A DNA stretch of 64,000 bases from [Muricauda] lutisoli (nom. illeg.) (lineage in GTDB: Bacteria > Bacteroidota > Bacteroidia > Flavobacteriales > Flavobacteriaceae), in assembly GCF_017313105.1 (NCBI RefSeq), contig NZ_JAFLND010000002.1, positions 248,001 through 312,000 on the forward strand, read 5' to 3'. Shown here in pieces: positions 18,934-27,981 of this stretch. The notes under the pieces were generated by a model. That model was not told where the DNA came from. It did no database searches and saw only the letters and a program-made list of their open reading frames with translations. The position numbers and the translations under genes are program-made. Every line of letters begins with the position of its first letter. The first letter of the stretch is position 1.

Positions 18934-19992
18934 TTAGTCGATTGCCTTAATAACGGCTTTCGGCGCTTCCTTTTTGCTTCCATCAAAACCTGTTACGCCC
19001 CCAACGGTCGTATACTTCATTACATATTTTTTATCAGGGAAGATTTTTTGGTAGGCGCTTTGGCACATCAACGTTGCTTCATGAAAACCGCAAAGAATCA
19101 ATTTTAGCTTACCAGGATAGGTATTGACATCTCCGATGGCATAGATTCCGGGAATGTTGGTCTGGTAATCGTAGGTATTGTCCACCTTAATGGCATTTTT
19201 CTCAATCTCCAGTCCCCAATCGGCAATAGGGCCCAATTTGGGCGACAATCCAAACAATGGGATAAAGTTTTCGACCTCTACATCGGTTTCTTCGGAAGTG
19301 GAGGTGTTCTTAACGGTCACTTTCTCCAACTGGTTCTCCCCTTTCAAAGCAACCACCTCAGCAGGGGTTATCAAATTGATTTTACCCTCGTTCTTGAGTT
19401 GCTGTACTTTTTCAACGGAATCCAAAGCTCCCCTAAATTCATTTCTACGATGCACCAAGGTCACTTCCTTGGCAACATCGGCCAAAAAGATGGACCAATC
19501 CAAAGCGGAATCCCCGCCACCGGCAATCAAGACTTTTTTGTTCCGATAGATTTCTGGCTCCTTGATCATATAGGCCACTCCGTTGTCCTCATATTTTTCC
19601 AAATTCTCCAACAACGGTTTTCTTGGCTCAAAACTGCCCAAACCACCTGCAATGGCAATCACGGGAGCATGATGTTTAGTGCCTTTGTTGGTCGTGACAA
19701 TAAATGATCCATCGTCCAACTTTTCAATGGTCTCGGCGCGTTCACCCAAGGTAAATCCGGGTTGGAACGGTTTGATCTGCTCCATGAGGTTATCCACCAA
19801 ATCGCCCGCCAATACTTCGGGGAATCCAGGAATATCGTAAATGGGTTTTTTTGGATATATCTCGGCACATTGACCACCTGCTTGTGGCAATGCATCTATT
19901 AGATGGCATTTGAGTTGTAAAAGGCCTGCTTCAAAAACAGCAAAGAGACCCGTAGGTCCCGCTCCAATTATCAGAATATCTGTTTTGATCAT
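18934..19992 (-). CDS. Ferredoxin-NADP reductase, thioredoxin-reductase-like type
   Basis: A 352-residue flavoprotein: FAD-binding GAGPTG at 10-15, NADP-binding GGGDSALD near residue 160 followed by HRR (a signature for the 2'-phosphate of NADP), and the C-terminal FAD motif IYAIGDVNTY near residue 290. The CxxC redox disulfide of true thioredoxin reductases is missing, which fits the YumC/CT-type ferredoxin-NADP reductases. It sits between the nifU-like gene and the ferredoxin gene on the same strand, matching a role in reducing that ferredoxin. Confidence 0.92.
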   Translation of the reverse strand: MIKTDILIIGAGPTGLFAVFEAGLLQLKCHLIDALPQAGGQCAEIYPKKPIYDIPGFPEVLAGDLVDNLMEQIKPFQPGFTLGERAETIEKLDDGSFIVTTNKGTKHHAPVIAIAGGLGSFEPRKPLLENLEKYEDNGVAYMIKEPEIYRNKKVLIAGGGDSALDWSIFLADVAKEVTLVHRRNEFRGALDSVEKVQQLKNEGKINLITPAEVVALKGENQLEKVTVKNTSTSEETDVEVENFIPLFGLSPKLGPIADWGLEIEKNAIKVDNTYDYQTNIPGIYAIGDVNTYPGKLKLILCGFHEATLMCQSAYQKIFPDKKYVMKYTTVGGVTGFDGSKKEAPKAVIKAID

Positions 19993-20053
19993 ATATCAGG
20001 GATTTTGGCACGCAACTTACTGCTTGCCCAGATAAGTTCAAGATTTTTATCAG

Positions 20054-20305
20054 TTAGGAGATATTGACGACTTCTTCTATTTGAGGTGCGTACTTCTTAA
20101 TGGTCATTTCCACACCACTCTTCAAAGTCATTTGATTTACACTACACCCAATGCAGTTACCTTCCAAACGGACTTTTACGGTATTGTCCTCGATGGATAT
20201 CAAGGTAATGTCTCCTCCGTCGCTTTGCAAAAATGGACGTATTTCTTCCAACGCCTTTTCCACATTGCTCCTTGTTTCTTCTGATGTCATTGTAGTCATG
20301 CTCAT
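20054..20305 (-). CDS. NifU-family C-terminal-domain protein (Fe-S scaffold/carrier)
   Basis: An 83-residue single-domain protein. It has the NifU C-terminal signature: 'EEIRPFLQSDGGDITLI' and the cluster-binding CIGC at 51-54. These proteins hold or transfer a [4Fe-4S] cluster. Its start codon overlaps the stop of the upstream Mrp gene in an ATGA arrangement, indicating translational coupling. In-frame ATGs also exist at 20299 and 20290, so the exact start is uncertain by a few residues. Confidence 0.92.
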   Translation of the reverse strand: MSMTTMTSEETRSNVEKALEEIRPFLQSDGGDITLISIEDNTVKVRLEGNCIGCSVNQMTLKSGVEMTIKKYAPQIEEVVNIS

Positions 20306-21441
20306 TTCTTTTTAACAGCGGAACAACCAGCCATTGTTGTAATTTTTATTGCTTCGGTCGGGGGAAGATCTGTATTTCTTCTGACCAACTCCTGGACCAC
20401 ATTTTTTGTAAGCTCTTCAAAAGCCTCCTCGGTAGGGGTCGCTGTCTGCAAAGCAGCTGGTCTTCCTACATCACCTGCCTCCCTGATGCTCTGCACCAAA
20501 GGAATTTGTCCCAAAAATGGTACTTCCAGGTCTTCGGACAGGTTTTTTGCTCCGTTCTCACCGAAAATATAATACTTGTTGTCCGGCAACTCCGCAGGTG
20601 TAAAATACGCCATATTCTCCACGATTCCCAATACGGGTACGTTAATGGCTTCTTGCTGGAACATCGCAACTCCTTTTCTGGCATCTGCCAAAGCTATTTC
20701 CTGAGGGGTACTTACCACTACCGCACCTGTTACGGGCAGGGATTGCATAATGCTCAAATGGATATCACCTGTTCCTGGTGGCAAATCCAACAAAAGAAAG
20801 TCCAATTCGCCCCAATGTGCATCAAAAATCATTTGGTTCAATGCTTTTGCTGCCATGGGCCCTCTCCAGATAACTGCTTGATTGGGTTCAGTAAAAAATC
20901 CTATGGAAAGTAACTTTACCCCATAGTTTTCAATGGGTTTCATCTTGGCCTTGCCATCTACGTTAATGGACAACGGTTTTTCCGTGGCCACATCGAACAT
21001 TATTGGCATGGAAGGACCGTAAATGTCCGTATCCAACAACCCTACCTTAAAACCCATTTTGGCCAAGGTCACGGCCAAGTTCGCAGTTACTGTGGATTTA
21101 CCCACGCCACCTTTACCCGAGGCCACAGCTATAATGTTTTGAATTCCAGGAATCGGGTTTCCTTTTATTTGGTTCACTTTAGGTTTTTCCGGAGCATCAA
21201 CCTTTAGGTTGACCTTTATTTTGGCTTTCTCATATACCTCTCTGTGAATACACTTCAATATTTCTACCTCTGTCTTCTTTTTGGCCTGAAGACTCGGGTT
21301 TTTGATGGTAACATCCACTTCGACCTCATCACCGAAAACCTGAACATTGGTCACTGCACCGCTCTCTACCAAGTTTTGGCCTTCACCGGGTGCGGAAATT
21401 TTTTCCAATGCTTTAAGAATATCTGTCTTTTTCAACTTCAT
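20302..21441 (-). CDS. Mrp/NBP35 (ApbC)-family P-loop ATPase
   Basis: A 379-residue protein: an N-terminal MIP18/DUF59 domain (about 5-80) and a deviant P-loop ATPase with GKGGVGKS at 109-116, DTDIYGPS at 137-144 and DLPPGTGD at 219-226. The family moves Fe-S clusters to target enzymes. The cysteine pair that bridges the cluster in ApbC/Mrp is absent: the matching segment (about 278-292, reading AYFTPAELPDNKYYIF) has no cysteine. It is the first gene of the operon Mrp - NifU - ferredoxin reductase - ferredoxin. Confidence 0.92.
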   Translation of the reverse strand: MKLKKTDILKALEKISAPGEGQNLVESGAVTNVQVFGDEVEVDVTIKNPSLQAKKKTEVEILKCIHREVYEKAKIKVNLKVDAPEKPKVNQIKGNPIPGIQNIIAVASGKGGVGKSTVTANLAVTLAKMGFKVGLLDTDIYGPSMPIMFDVATEKPLSINVDGKAKMKPIENYGVKLLSIGFFTEPNQAVIWRGPMAAKALNQMIFDAHWGELDFLLLDLPPGTGDIHLSIMQSLPVTGAVVVSTPQEIALADARKGVAMFQQEAINVPVLGIVENMAYFTPAELPDNKYYIFGENGAKNLSEDLEVPFLGQIPLVQSIREAGDVGRPAALQTATPTEEAFEELTKNVVQELVRRNTDLPPTEAIKITTMAGCSAVKKK

Positions 21442-21665
21442 GAATCAAATTTTTTTAAACCAATAGTTTGAACTGGTTCTAAACTACAAAGATACGGTGT
21501 TGACATTAGATTAAGAAGTTGTGCTGCTGAATTTCAAAAAAATCACATTTTCAATTATGATGAATGGAATAAACACCCCTAATCGGACACAAAACATAGG
21601 GATTATTGTGTTCTTTTTTTTAAAAAATGTAGCTTAGAAGCTGCTATTTGAAATTATCAACCAAT

Positions 21666-23327
21666 ATGCTGTCAAAAACCAGAATCCCCCAACTTGTTCT
21701 ATTGTTTATTTCGTTAACATGGCTCTCGTGTTCTACCCATAAAAACTCCTTTACAAAGCGAGATGTGAAAAAGTCGGAAAAATTGATCGGCCTTCATTTC
21801 GCCAATAAAGACATTGACACCCTTTATCCCTATTTAAAAAGAAATCGCAGCGGGTTCGATTCATTGCGTAAATATCCCATTGGCAATGATGTTTTCCCTG
21901 CTGTACGTTTTGACCCAACCCCATTTGGCTTCACCATGCCCGAGCAACAAAATGGCACGGAGTGGGACATTCCAGATAATGTGGAAGTCCCCGAACCTTA
22001 CGACTTGTTGGCATTTTACACGATTCCCCAGCTGGCCTCACTTGTTAAAAATCGGAAAATAACTTCTACAGAGCTGACAAGATTTTTCCTGGCCCGACTC
22101 AAAAAATATCAACCTGAACTGCAATGCAGCATCACCATTACAGATAGTTTGGCATTGGAACAGGCCAAGCGAGCAGACGAAGAAATCAAAAACGGAAAAT
22201 ACCGTGGTATTCTTCATGGCATTCCCTACGGCACCAAAGATTTGATGGCGGTTCCTGGATATCCCACCACTTGGGGAGCTGCTCCTTACAAGGACCAAAT
22301 AATCAATGAAACAGCAACCGTTGTTAAAAAGTTGGAGGATGCCGGTGCCATTTTGGTTGCCAAATTGGTATCTGGCGCTTTGGCCCGTGGTGATGTATGG
22401 TTCAATGGGAAAACCAAAAATCCTTGGGACACCACGCAAGGGGCCAGTGGTTCCTCGGCAGGGTCCGGTTCAGCAACTTCGGCAGGACTTGTACCTTTCG
22501 CTTTGGGAACGGAGACCTTGGGCTCCATCACTTCTCCGAGTACAAGAAACGGAGTTACAGGACTTAGACCTACCTACGGAAGGGTAAGTCGGCATGGTGT
22601 AATGAGCTTGAGCTGGTCGATGGACAAAGTTGGACCATTGGCACGAAATGCAGAGGATTGTGCCATTGTTTTTGAGGCCATTCAAGGAAAAGATAAAAAT
22701 GACCTGACCACCGTTGACCTTCCTTTTGGGATGAACTGGAAGAAGGACATTAAAAACTTAAGAGTAGCTTATTTGAAAAAGGACATTGAAGAGGATACCA
22801 CGGAAACAGGAGACAATCTTAGAAAAGCCATTAAATCACTGAAAGAAATAGGAATTGAACCTACCGCTGTGGAAATGCCCAAAGAAGTACCTTATCGGGG
22901 ATTTGACATTATTTTAAGAGCCGAAGCAGGAGCCTTTTTCGATGAACTGGTCCGTTCGGGAGGTGTGGATGTAATGGTAGAACAAGATCAACGCTCCCGG
23001 GCCAATTCCCTAAGGCAAAGTAGATTTATTCCCGCGGTGGAATATATCCAAGCGAACAGACAACGACAGGTCCTTATCCAAAAAATGCAGGATCTGATGA
23101 AGAATTACGATGTCTTGATCTCGCCCACTTTCGGGAACGATCAACTTTTGGCCACGAATTTAACAGGCCATCCCGTAATTGCGGTTCCTACAGGGTTGGA
23201 TGACGAAAACCATCCGACAAGTATGACGTTTGTGGGCAATCTGTACGATGAGGAAAGTATTCTGTTATTGGCTAAAGCTTTTCAGGACAACACCTCTTTT
23301 GACGAATTACACCCACCAGGGTATTGA
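21666..23327 (+). CDS. Amidase-signature lipoprotein
   Basis: The ATG at 21666 is preferred over the TTG at 21648 because it starts a compact lipoprotein signal ending in L-S-C (Cys22); the protein is 553 residues. The amidase-signature core is intact: catalytic Lys about 191 in PYGTKDL, the glycine/serine-rich GASGSSAGSG with the cis-Ser about 264, and the nucleophile Ser about 287 in TETLGSIT. It probably hydrolyses an amide in the periplasm; substrate unknown. It is convergent with the alkyltransferase-like gene, whose stop immediately follows. Confidence 0.9.
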   Translation: MLSKTRIPQLVLLFISLTWLSCSTHKNSFTKRDVKKSEKLIGLHFANKDIDTLYPYLKRNRSGFDSLRKYPIGNDVFPAVRFDPTPFGFTMPEQQNGTEWDIPDNVEVPEPYDLLAFYTIPQLASLVKNRKITSTELTRFFLARLKKYQPELQCSITITDSLALEQAKRADEEIKNGKYRGILHGIPYGTKDLMAVPGYPTTWGAAPYKDQIINETATVVKKLEDAGAILVAKLVSGALARGDVWFNGKTKNPWDTTQGASGSSAGSGSATSAGLVPFALGTETLGSITSPSTRNGVTGLRPTYGRVSRHGVMSLSWSMDKVGPLARNAEDCAIVFEAIQGKDKNDLTTVDLPFGMNWKKDIKNLRVAYLKKDIEEDTTETGDNLRKAIKSLKEIGIEPTAVEMPKEVPYRGFDIILRAEAGAFFDELVRSGGVDVMVEQDQRSRANSLRQSRFIPAVEYIQANRQRQVLIQKMQDLMKNYDVLISPTFGNDQLLATNLTGHPVIAVPTGLDDENHPTSMTFVGNLYDEESILLLAKAFQDNTSFDELHPPGY

Positions 23328-23651
23328 TCAAAGCTCTGTGGCAGGGTCCCAAAAATACTTCTGAAAGTCGAGGATTTGATTGTCCTTAACCGGGATGCCT
23401 TCGTTTTCAAGAAGCTGTTGCATAATGTTGCTTCCATCAAAATGATGCTTGCCGGTTAAGACGCCCACTCTATTGACAACTCGATGTGCGGGAACATCCT
23501 TTGCCAAGGAGTTGTTCATGGCCCAACCAACCATTCGAGCACTACGGGCCGCACCCAGATATTTGGCAATTGCTCCGTAAGAAGTAACTCTTCCAAAGGG
23601 AATTTGTCTGGCCACTTCGTAGACTTTGTCAAAAAAGTTTTTTTCTTCCAT
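23328..23651 (-). CDS. Alkyltransferase-like (ATL) DNA-repair protein
   Basis: A 107-residue protein equal to the DNA-binding domain of O6-methylguanine-DNA methyltransferase. The family motif PCHRV reads PAHRV here (54-58), so the alkyl-accepting cysteine is an alanine. Such ATL proteins bind alkylated guanine and flag it for nucleotide excision repair instead of removing the alkyl group. The arginine-finger region SARMVGWAM (38-45) is present. It is last in a tight three-gene run with trmB and the LysE-like gene (1 and 3 bases between). Confidence 0.9.
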   Translation of the reverse strand: MEEKNFFDKVYEVARQIPFGRVTSYGAIAKYLGAARSARMVGWAMNNSLAKDVPAHRVVNRVGVLTGKHHFDGSNIMQQLLENEGIPVKDNQILDFQKYFWDPATEL

Positions 23652-23652
23652 G

Positions 23653-24288
23653 CTAGCGATACATAATTCGAATCAACGTAATAATGAGCAACAAGAGCAT
23701 CAAAGCACTCAAAATATAATTGGAGTTCTTGGAAAAACGATTGGTCTTGGTCTCCATCTTATCAAAATAAAAGGTATAGAGGTACAAGACCGCAAAAGTA
23801 CCGGCTCCCGCTGCCACCACAAAGGTTGTGATGTCCTTAGCCTCAAATTTGATCCAACCCGCTTCGTTCCACATGGCATTTAGACCACTATAATACGGAA
23901 TGGTCAATAAATTGAGCGCTGCCAGTAAAACCCCTTTAAAAAAACTGTTCTTTTTACTTAGGTTGACCTCTTTTAGGGCCTGGGCCTTGAGTTTATTGCG
24001 TTTTGCCAGCACAAAAAAATAGATGGCAAAAAAGGCAAACACGGCCACCGCAATTTTGAACAATATGTCGATCACCTCGGGATTGCGATACAAAAATTTG
24101 GAAATATAGACCGCTATATATGCCTGCAACATAATGGTACTGGACACCCCCAAACTGAAAATAACCCCGTTCAATTTTCCTTTTTCCACACTTACCTTGG
24201 CTGCGTTCATATTGAGCAACCCAGGAGGTACGGTAGCCATAAATGCTGCCGAAAATGTGGCAAAAAAGAGAATGAGTACGTGGGTCAT
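23653..24288 (-). CDS. LysE-family exporter-like membrane protein
   Basis: A 211-residue integral membrane protein with six hydrophobic helices. The start 'AFMATVPPGLLNMNAAKVSV' has the proline/glycine pattern of the LysE/RhtB amino-acid exporter family. Its substrate cannot be told from the sequence. It is sandwiched between trmB (3 bases upstream) and the ATL gene (1 base downstream), so the three are very likely co-transcribed. Confidence 0.8.
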   Translation of the reverse strand: MTHVLILFFATFSAAFMATVPPGLLNMNAAKVSVEKGKLNGVIFSLGVSSTIMLQAYIAVYISKFLYRNPEVIDILFKIAVAVFAFFAIYFFVLAKRNKLKAQALKEVNLSKKNSFFKGVLLAALNLLTIPYYSGLNAMWNEAGWIKFEAKDITTFVVAAGAGTFAVLYLYTFYFDKMETKTNRFSKNSNYILSALMLLLLIITLIRIMYR

Positions 24289-24291
24289 TGG

Positions 24292-24960
24292 TTAGTTGAT
24301 CCTAAATTGGATGTAGGTTATTGGTTTTCCTTTTTCAAGATACTGATTTTCATAGAAAGTCTGGATTTCGAGAACTTCGGGAGGAGCTCCCTCATTTTTG
24401 TAAACATCGTGATTGGCATATAAAATTTCGTGTCCCAAACCTTGTAAAAGCCCAAGCGTATAGCCATGCATATACTCGCTATCGGTCTTAAGGTGGATAA
24501 GACCTCCGGGTTTTAGAATCTTTTTGTAGCGCTCCAAAAACACAGGGTTCGTCATACGGTGTTTGGTTCGCTTGTATTTTATCTGTGGATCGGGAAATGT
24601 AATCCAGATTTCGCTAACTTCTCCTTCCCCAAAAAGATGATCGACCAACTCTATTTGGGTACGCAAAAATGCTACGTTGTTCAATTTTTCCTCCAAAGCG
24701 GTCTTTGCTCCTCTCCAAAACCTGGCTCCTTTTATATCGATCCCAATATGGTTTTTGTTCGGATTTATTCGGGCAAGCCCAACGGTATATTCGCCCTTAC
24801 CGCAGCCCAATTCCAACACTATGGGATTATCATTCCCAAAAAAAGAGGCCCATTTGCCTTTATACTTGAATCCTTCCAAAACTTCTTCCCGTGTGGGCTG
24901 CACCACATTGGGGAATGTTTCGTTCTCCTTGAATCTTTTGAGCTTGTTCTTACTTCCCAC
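24292..24960 (-). CDS. trmB: tRNA (guanine-N7-)-methyltransferase
   Basis: A 222-residue SAM-dependent methyltransferase that makes m7G46 in tRNA. The start is a GTG at 24960, because the protein then begins MGSKNKLKRF, the typical Bacteroidota TrmB start. Motifs seen are the SAM-binding 'VLELGCGKGEYTVGLA' (about 48-63), 'IGIDIKGARFWRGAKTA', and the TrmB signature 'WITFPDPQIKYKRTKHRM' near residue 120. It is the first gene of the trmB - LysE - ATL run. Confidence 0.95.
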   Translation of the reverse strand: MGSKNKLKRFKENETFPNVVQPTREEVLEGFKYKGKWASFFGNDNPIVLELGCGKGEYTVGLARINPNKNHIGIDIKGARFWRGAKTALEEKLNNVAFLRTQIELVDHLFGEGEVSEIWITFPDPQIKYKRTKHRMTNPVFLERYKKILKPGGLIHLKTDSEYMHGYTLGLLQGLGHEILYANHDVYKNEGAPPEVLEIQTFYENQYLEKGKPITYIQFRIN

Positions 24961-25045
24961 TTTCTTACTGAATTGAGCAAAAAATTAATGATTTGGCAAA
25001 ACTAAGGAAATCTAAAAGCAATTGGCATTTTGTTTTTTTGTTGTT

Positions 25046-26185
25046 ATGAATTCTTCCAAACGTATTCTGGTCGCCCCATTGAACTGGGGGCTGGGACATG
25101 CTACTAGGTGCATACCTATAATTCATGAATTAAAACGACAAGGCCACCAACCTTATTTAGCTTCGGATGGGGTGGCTCTATCCTTGCTGAAGAAGGAATT
25201 TCCAGATCTACCGGCATTTGAACTCCCCTCCTACAAAATTTCCTATGCAGAGAAGGGAAAGAACTTCAAAATAAAAATGATTTGGGATTCTCCGAAGGTG
25301 TTCAAGGCCATGACCGAAGAGAAGAAAGTGATAAAACGTTTGGTAAAAGAGCACGATTTGGAAGGAATTATTTCCGATAACCGATTAGGGGCCTATTATA
25401 AAAAGGTACCCTGCGTGTTCATTACCCATCAGCTCAACGTGCTTTCGGGCAACACAACTTGGATGAGCTCTAAGGCGCATCAAAAAATCATTAAAAAATT
25501 TGATATCTGTTGGGTTCCCGATGTGGAAGAGAAACCAAATTTGACAGGAAAACTGGGTCACCTAAAAAAGTCCAAATTGAACATTGCTTATTTGGGGCCC
25601 TTGAGCAGGTTTGAAAAAAAAGAGCTTCCCATTACCAACGATCTAATGGTCTTGCTCTCTGGCCCAGAACCCCAACGTTCCATTTTGGAAGAAAAACTAT
25701 TGGAGGAATTACAGGAGTTTGAAGGAAACATATTATTTGTAAAGGGCAAGATTGAGGACAAACAGGTCCAGAAGGAAATTCAGACGAAAAAAGGAAAAAT
25801 ACTGCACTATAATTTTATGAAGTCCGACGAATTGGAAAAGGCCTTGAACCAAAGTGAAAAAGTACTCTGTAGATCAGGGTACACTACGGTGATGGATTTG
25901 GCAAAACTGGAGAAAAAAGCATTTTTTATCCCCACACCCGGACAATACGAACAAGAATATTTGGCCAAAAGAATGCAGAAACAGGGCCTTGTCCCCTACA
26001 GCAAGCAGGAAGATTTCAAATTATCTGATTTATCCCGAACCATGGATTTTGATGGATTGACTCAATTTGATTCGATCGTGGATTTTTCTTCCTTGTTCGA
26101 GGTTTTCTCCGAAACTGGTGGATTAGCGGCTTTTTCCAGCGTAAAAGAAAACTCGGAACCTACATCCACTTCGCTCTCCACATAG
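25046..26185 (+). CDS. MurG-like glycosyltransferase
   Basis: The ATG at 25046 gives 379 residues and places the start directly before 'RILVAPLNWGLGHATRCIPI', the glycine-rich N-terminal loop of GT-B enzymes related to MurG. The C-terminal donor site motif 'CRSGYTTVMDLAKLEKKAFF' followed by 'PTPGQYEQEYLAKRM' is clear. Donor and acceptor are unknown; the absence of membrane segments suggests peripheral membrane action. The last about 41 codons overlap the 3' end of the opposite histidine-kinase gene by 124 bases, an unusual length. Confidence 0.85.
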   Translation: MNSSKRILVAPLNWGLGHATRCIPIIHELKRQGHQPYLASDGVALSLLKKEFPDLPAFELPSYKISYAEKGKNFKIKMIWDSPKVFKAMTEEKKVIKRLVKEHDLEGIISDNRLGAYYKKVPCVFITHQLNVLSGNTTWMSSKAHQKIIKKFDICWVPDVEEKPNLTGKLGHLKKSKLNIAYLGPLSRFEKKELPITNDLMVLLSGPEPQRSILEEKLLEELQEFEGNILFVKGKIEDKQVQKEIQTKKGKILHYNFMKSDELEKALNQSEKVLCRSGYTTVMDLAKLEKKAFFIPTPGQYEQEYLAKRMQKQGLVPYSKQEDFKLSDLSRTMDFDGLTQFDSIVDFSSLFEVFSETGGLAAFSSVKENSEPTSTSLST

Positions 26186-27165
26186 ATTTTTTCACCATGG
26201 GCCTCCACAATGTGCTTTACAATGGAAAGTCCTAGGCCAGAACCTCCTTCGGTACGGCTCCCACTTTGGTCCACACGATAAAAACGTTCAAAAAGTCTTG
26301 GGATGTGCTGTTTTGGAATTCCTCCACCATTATCTGTAACCCGAACAATCACCTTGTTTTTGATTAAATTCTCCACACTTACTTCGGTAGTTCCTTTTGG
26401 CAATCCGTATTTGATGGAGTTCACCAGCAGATTACTGATGACCTGCTGTATTTTATCCTTGTCTCCATTTACATAAATGGGTTCTGTATACTCCATATCA
26501 AAGGTGAGGGATATCTCCTTGCGCGCCGCTTTCATTTCCAAAAGGTCGAAAGTGTTTTGGATGAGTTCGATGATGTCAAAATCCTCGCGCTCCAATTTTA
26601 GTTCACCTGCTTCCAATTTTGTGATCAGGTCGAGATCCTTCACAATATAAATAAGCCTCTCTACCCCTTTATTTGCTCGTTGGAGGTATTTTTTTCGTAG
26701 TTTTTTGTCCTTCATAGCACCATCCAAAAGCGTCAAAATATAGCCTTGCACGGTAAAAAGTGGGGTTTTTAGTTCATGGGAAACATTTCCAAGAAAATCC
26801 TTTCTGTATTCTTCCCGGATCTTAAGGGTGTCTATCTCTATTTTCTTTCCCTCGGCAAATTTTTCAATCTCTTCCACCAGGGTCTTCATATCGGTGGTGA
26901 CAGGTTTGGAGGAGAAGGATGATGATTCCAACAGGGATACATCATCATAAATTCGTTTGATCCGCCGATATATGAAACGCTCCACCCGAATCTGGATGAT
27001 GGCAAAACAAATGGCAAAACAAATGAGTGTAAAAAGTAGGGTGTGCGGCCAATCCAAATGGTCCGCATCCATATGAAATCCTACAAATACCGCGGTGATC
27101 AATATGGTAATGACCAAAGAAGACCGTAGTGCAAATTTGTATGATTTCTTTAGTTTAATGGCCAT
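26062..27165 (-). CDS. PhoR-like sensor histidine kinase
   Basis: A 367-residue inner-membrane kinase: TM1 at 11-29, TM2 at 40-58 with only about 10 residues between them, then a linker, the H-box with His130 (GNVSHELKTPL), the N-box 'QQVISNLLVNSIKYG', DNGGGIP and GGSGLGLS. The nearly absent periplasmic loop resembles E. coli PhoR, which senses through partner transport proteins rather than a periplasmic domain. It starts within the stop codon of the response regulator (TAATG), so the two are translationally coupled. About 23 residues extend beyond the usual kinase end. Confidence 0.93.
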   Translation of the reverse strand: MAIKLKKSYKFALRSSLVITILITAVFVGFHMDADHLDWPHTLLFTLICFAICFAIIQIRVERFIYRRIKRIYDDVSLLESSSFSSKPVTTDMKTLVEEIEKFAEGKKIEIDTLKIREEYRKDFLGNVSHELKTPLFTVQGYILTLLDGAMKDKKLRKKYLQRANKGVERLIYIVKDLDLITKLEAGELKLEREDFDIIELIQNTFDLLEMKAARKEISLTFDMEYTEPIYVNGDKDKIQQVISNLLVNSIKYGLPKGTTEVSVENLIKNKVIVRVTDNGGGIPKQHIPRLFERFYRVDQSGSRTEGGSGLGLSIVKHIVEAHGEKIYVESEVDVGSEFSFTLEKAANPPVSEKTSNKEEKSTIESN

Positions 27166-27851
27166 TAGAGCACAAACTTATACCCCACGCCCTTAACGGT
27201 TTTAAAGTGGTGGTCTCCGATTTTTTCGCGCAATTTTCTAATATGGACGTCAATGGTACGTCCTCCAACAACCACCTCGTTGCCCCATACTTTATCCAAG
27301 ATCACTTCGCGCTTAAAGACCTTGTTGGGCTTGGAGGTTAATAGGGACAATAGTTCAAATTCCTTTCTGGGCAATACCATCTCTTCGCCATCGTTCACGA
27401 TTTTGTATTCTTCCCGGTTAATTACGATGTCGCCCACTTTAACGATATCCTCAACTTCCTTCTTGTCATCTTTCAACCTTCTAAGCAAAGCTTTCACCTT
27501 GCTCACCAATACTTTGGGCTTAATAGGTTTGGTAATATAATCGTCTGCTCCGGCATCAAATCCTGCGACTTGGGAATAGTCCTCTCCCCTTGCCGTTAAA
27601 AAGGTAATTATGGTATTTTCCAGACCAGGTGTATTCCGGATCACTTCACAAGCTTCAATACCATCCATTTCTGGCATCATTACATCCATAATGATCAGAT
27701 GCGGGTTTTTCTTTTTTGCCTTGGCCACGCCCTCTGCACCATTTTTGGCGGTAAAGACCTCGTAACCTTCCGAGGAAAGATTATAACTTAAAATTTCCAG
27801 AATATCAGGTTCATCGTCAACCAGTAGAATCTTAATGTCCTTGTTTTTCAT
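27165..27851 (-). CDS. PhoB/OmpR-family response regulator
   Basis: A 228-residue regulator. The receiver has acidic pair Asp12-Asp13, phospho-acceptor Asp56 (in LIIMDVMMPEMDG), Thr86 and Lys108. The C-terminal winged helix ('VFKREVILDKVWGNEVVVGGRTIDVHIRKLREKIG') is of the OmpR/PhoB type, which binds direct repeats about 11 bp apart. Such repeats are present in its own upstream region (27933-27981), so autoregulation and control of the divergent TonB receptor are likely. Whether the signal is phosphate is an inference. Confidence 0.93.
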   Translation of the reverse strand: MKNKDIKILLVDDEPDILEILSYNLSSEGYEVFTAKNGAEGVAKAKKKNPHLIIMDVMMPEMDGIEACEVIRNTPGLENTIITFLTARGEDYSQVAGFDAGADDYITKPIKPKVLVSKVKALLRRLKDDKKEVEDIVKVGDIVINREEYKIVNDGEEMVLPRKEFELLSLLTSKPNKVFKREVILDKVWGNEVVVGGRTIDVHIRKLREKIGDHHFKTVKGVGYKFVL

Positions 27852-27932
27852 TGGATGGTATTTCTGTGTTAATCGCCCAAATGTAAAGATAATACACTTA
27901 CAGGTTATATGCTTAACATTGATTTAATCTAG

Positions 27933-27981
27933 TAACATTATTGTAACAGAATTGAAATAAACACTTAACATACAACTAACA
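27933..27981. promoter_or_regulatory. Phased TAACA direct repeats, Pho-box-like operator
   Basis: The pentamer TAACA occurs at 27933, 27944, 27966 and 27977, i.e. at spacings of 11, 22 and 11 bases; a further out-of-phase copy is at 27914. An 11-bp period of direct repeats is the hallmark of PhoB-type operators. The last repeat ends 20 bases before TTTCTTTG (28002-28009), a near match to the Bacteroidota -7 element TAnnTTTG, so it occupies the -33 position as in PhoB-activated promoters. The site lies between the response regulator and the TonB receptor gene. Confidence 0.6.

Noticed and set aside
21577..21601. CCCTA...TAGGG inverted repeat upstream of the amidase as a copy of the ald palindromes
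   Set aside because: Only 5-bp arms with a different spacer; too weak to link to the ald sites.
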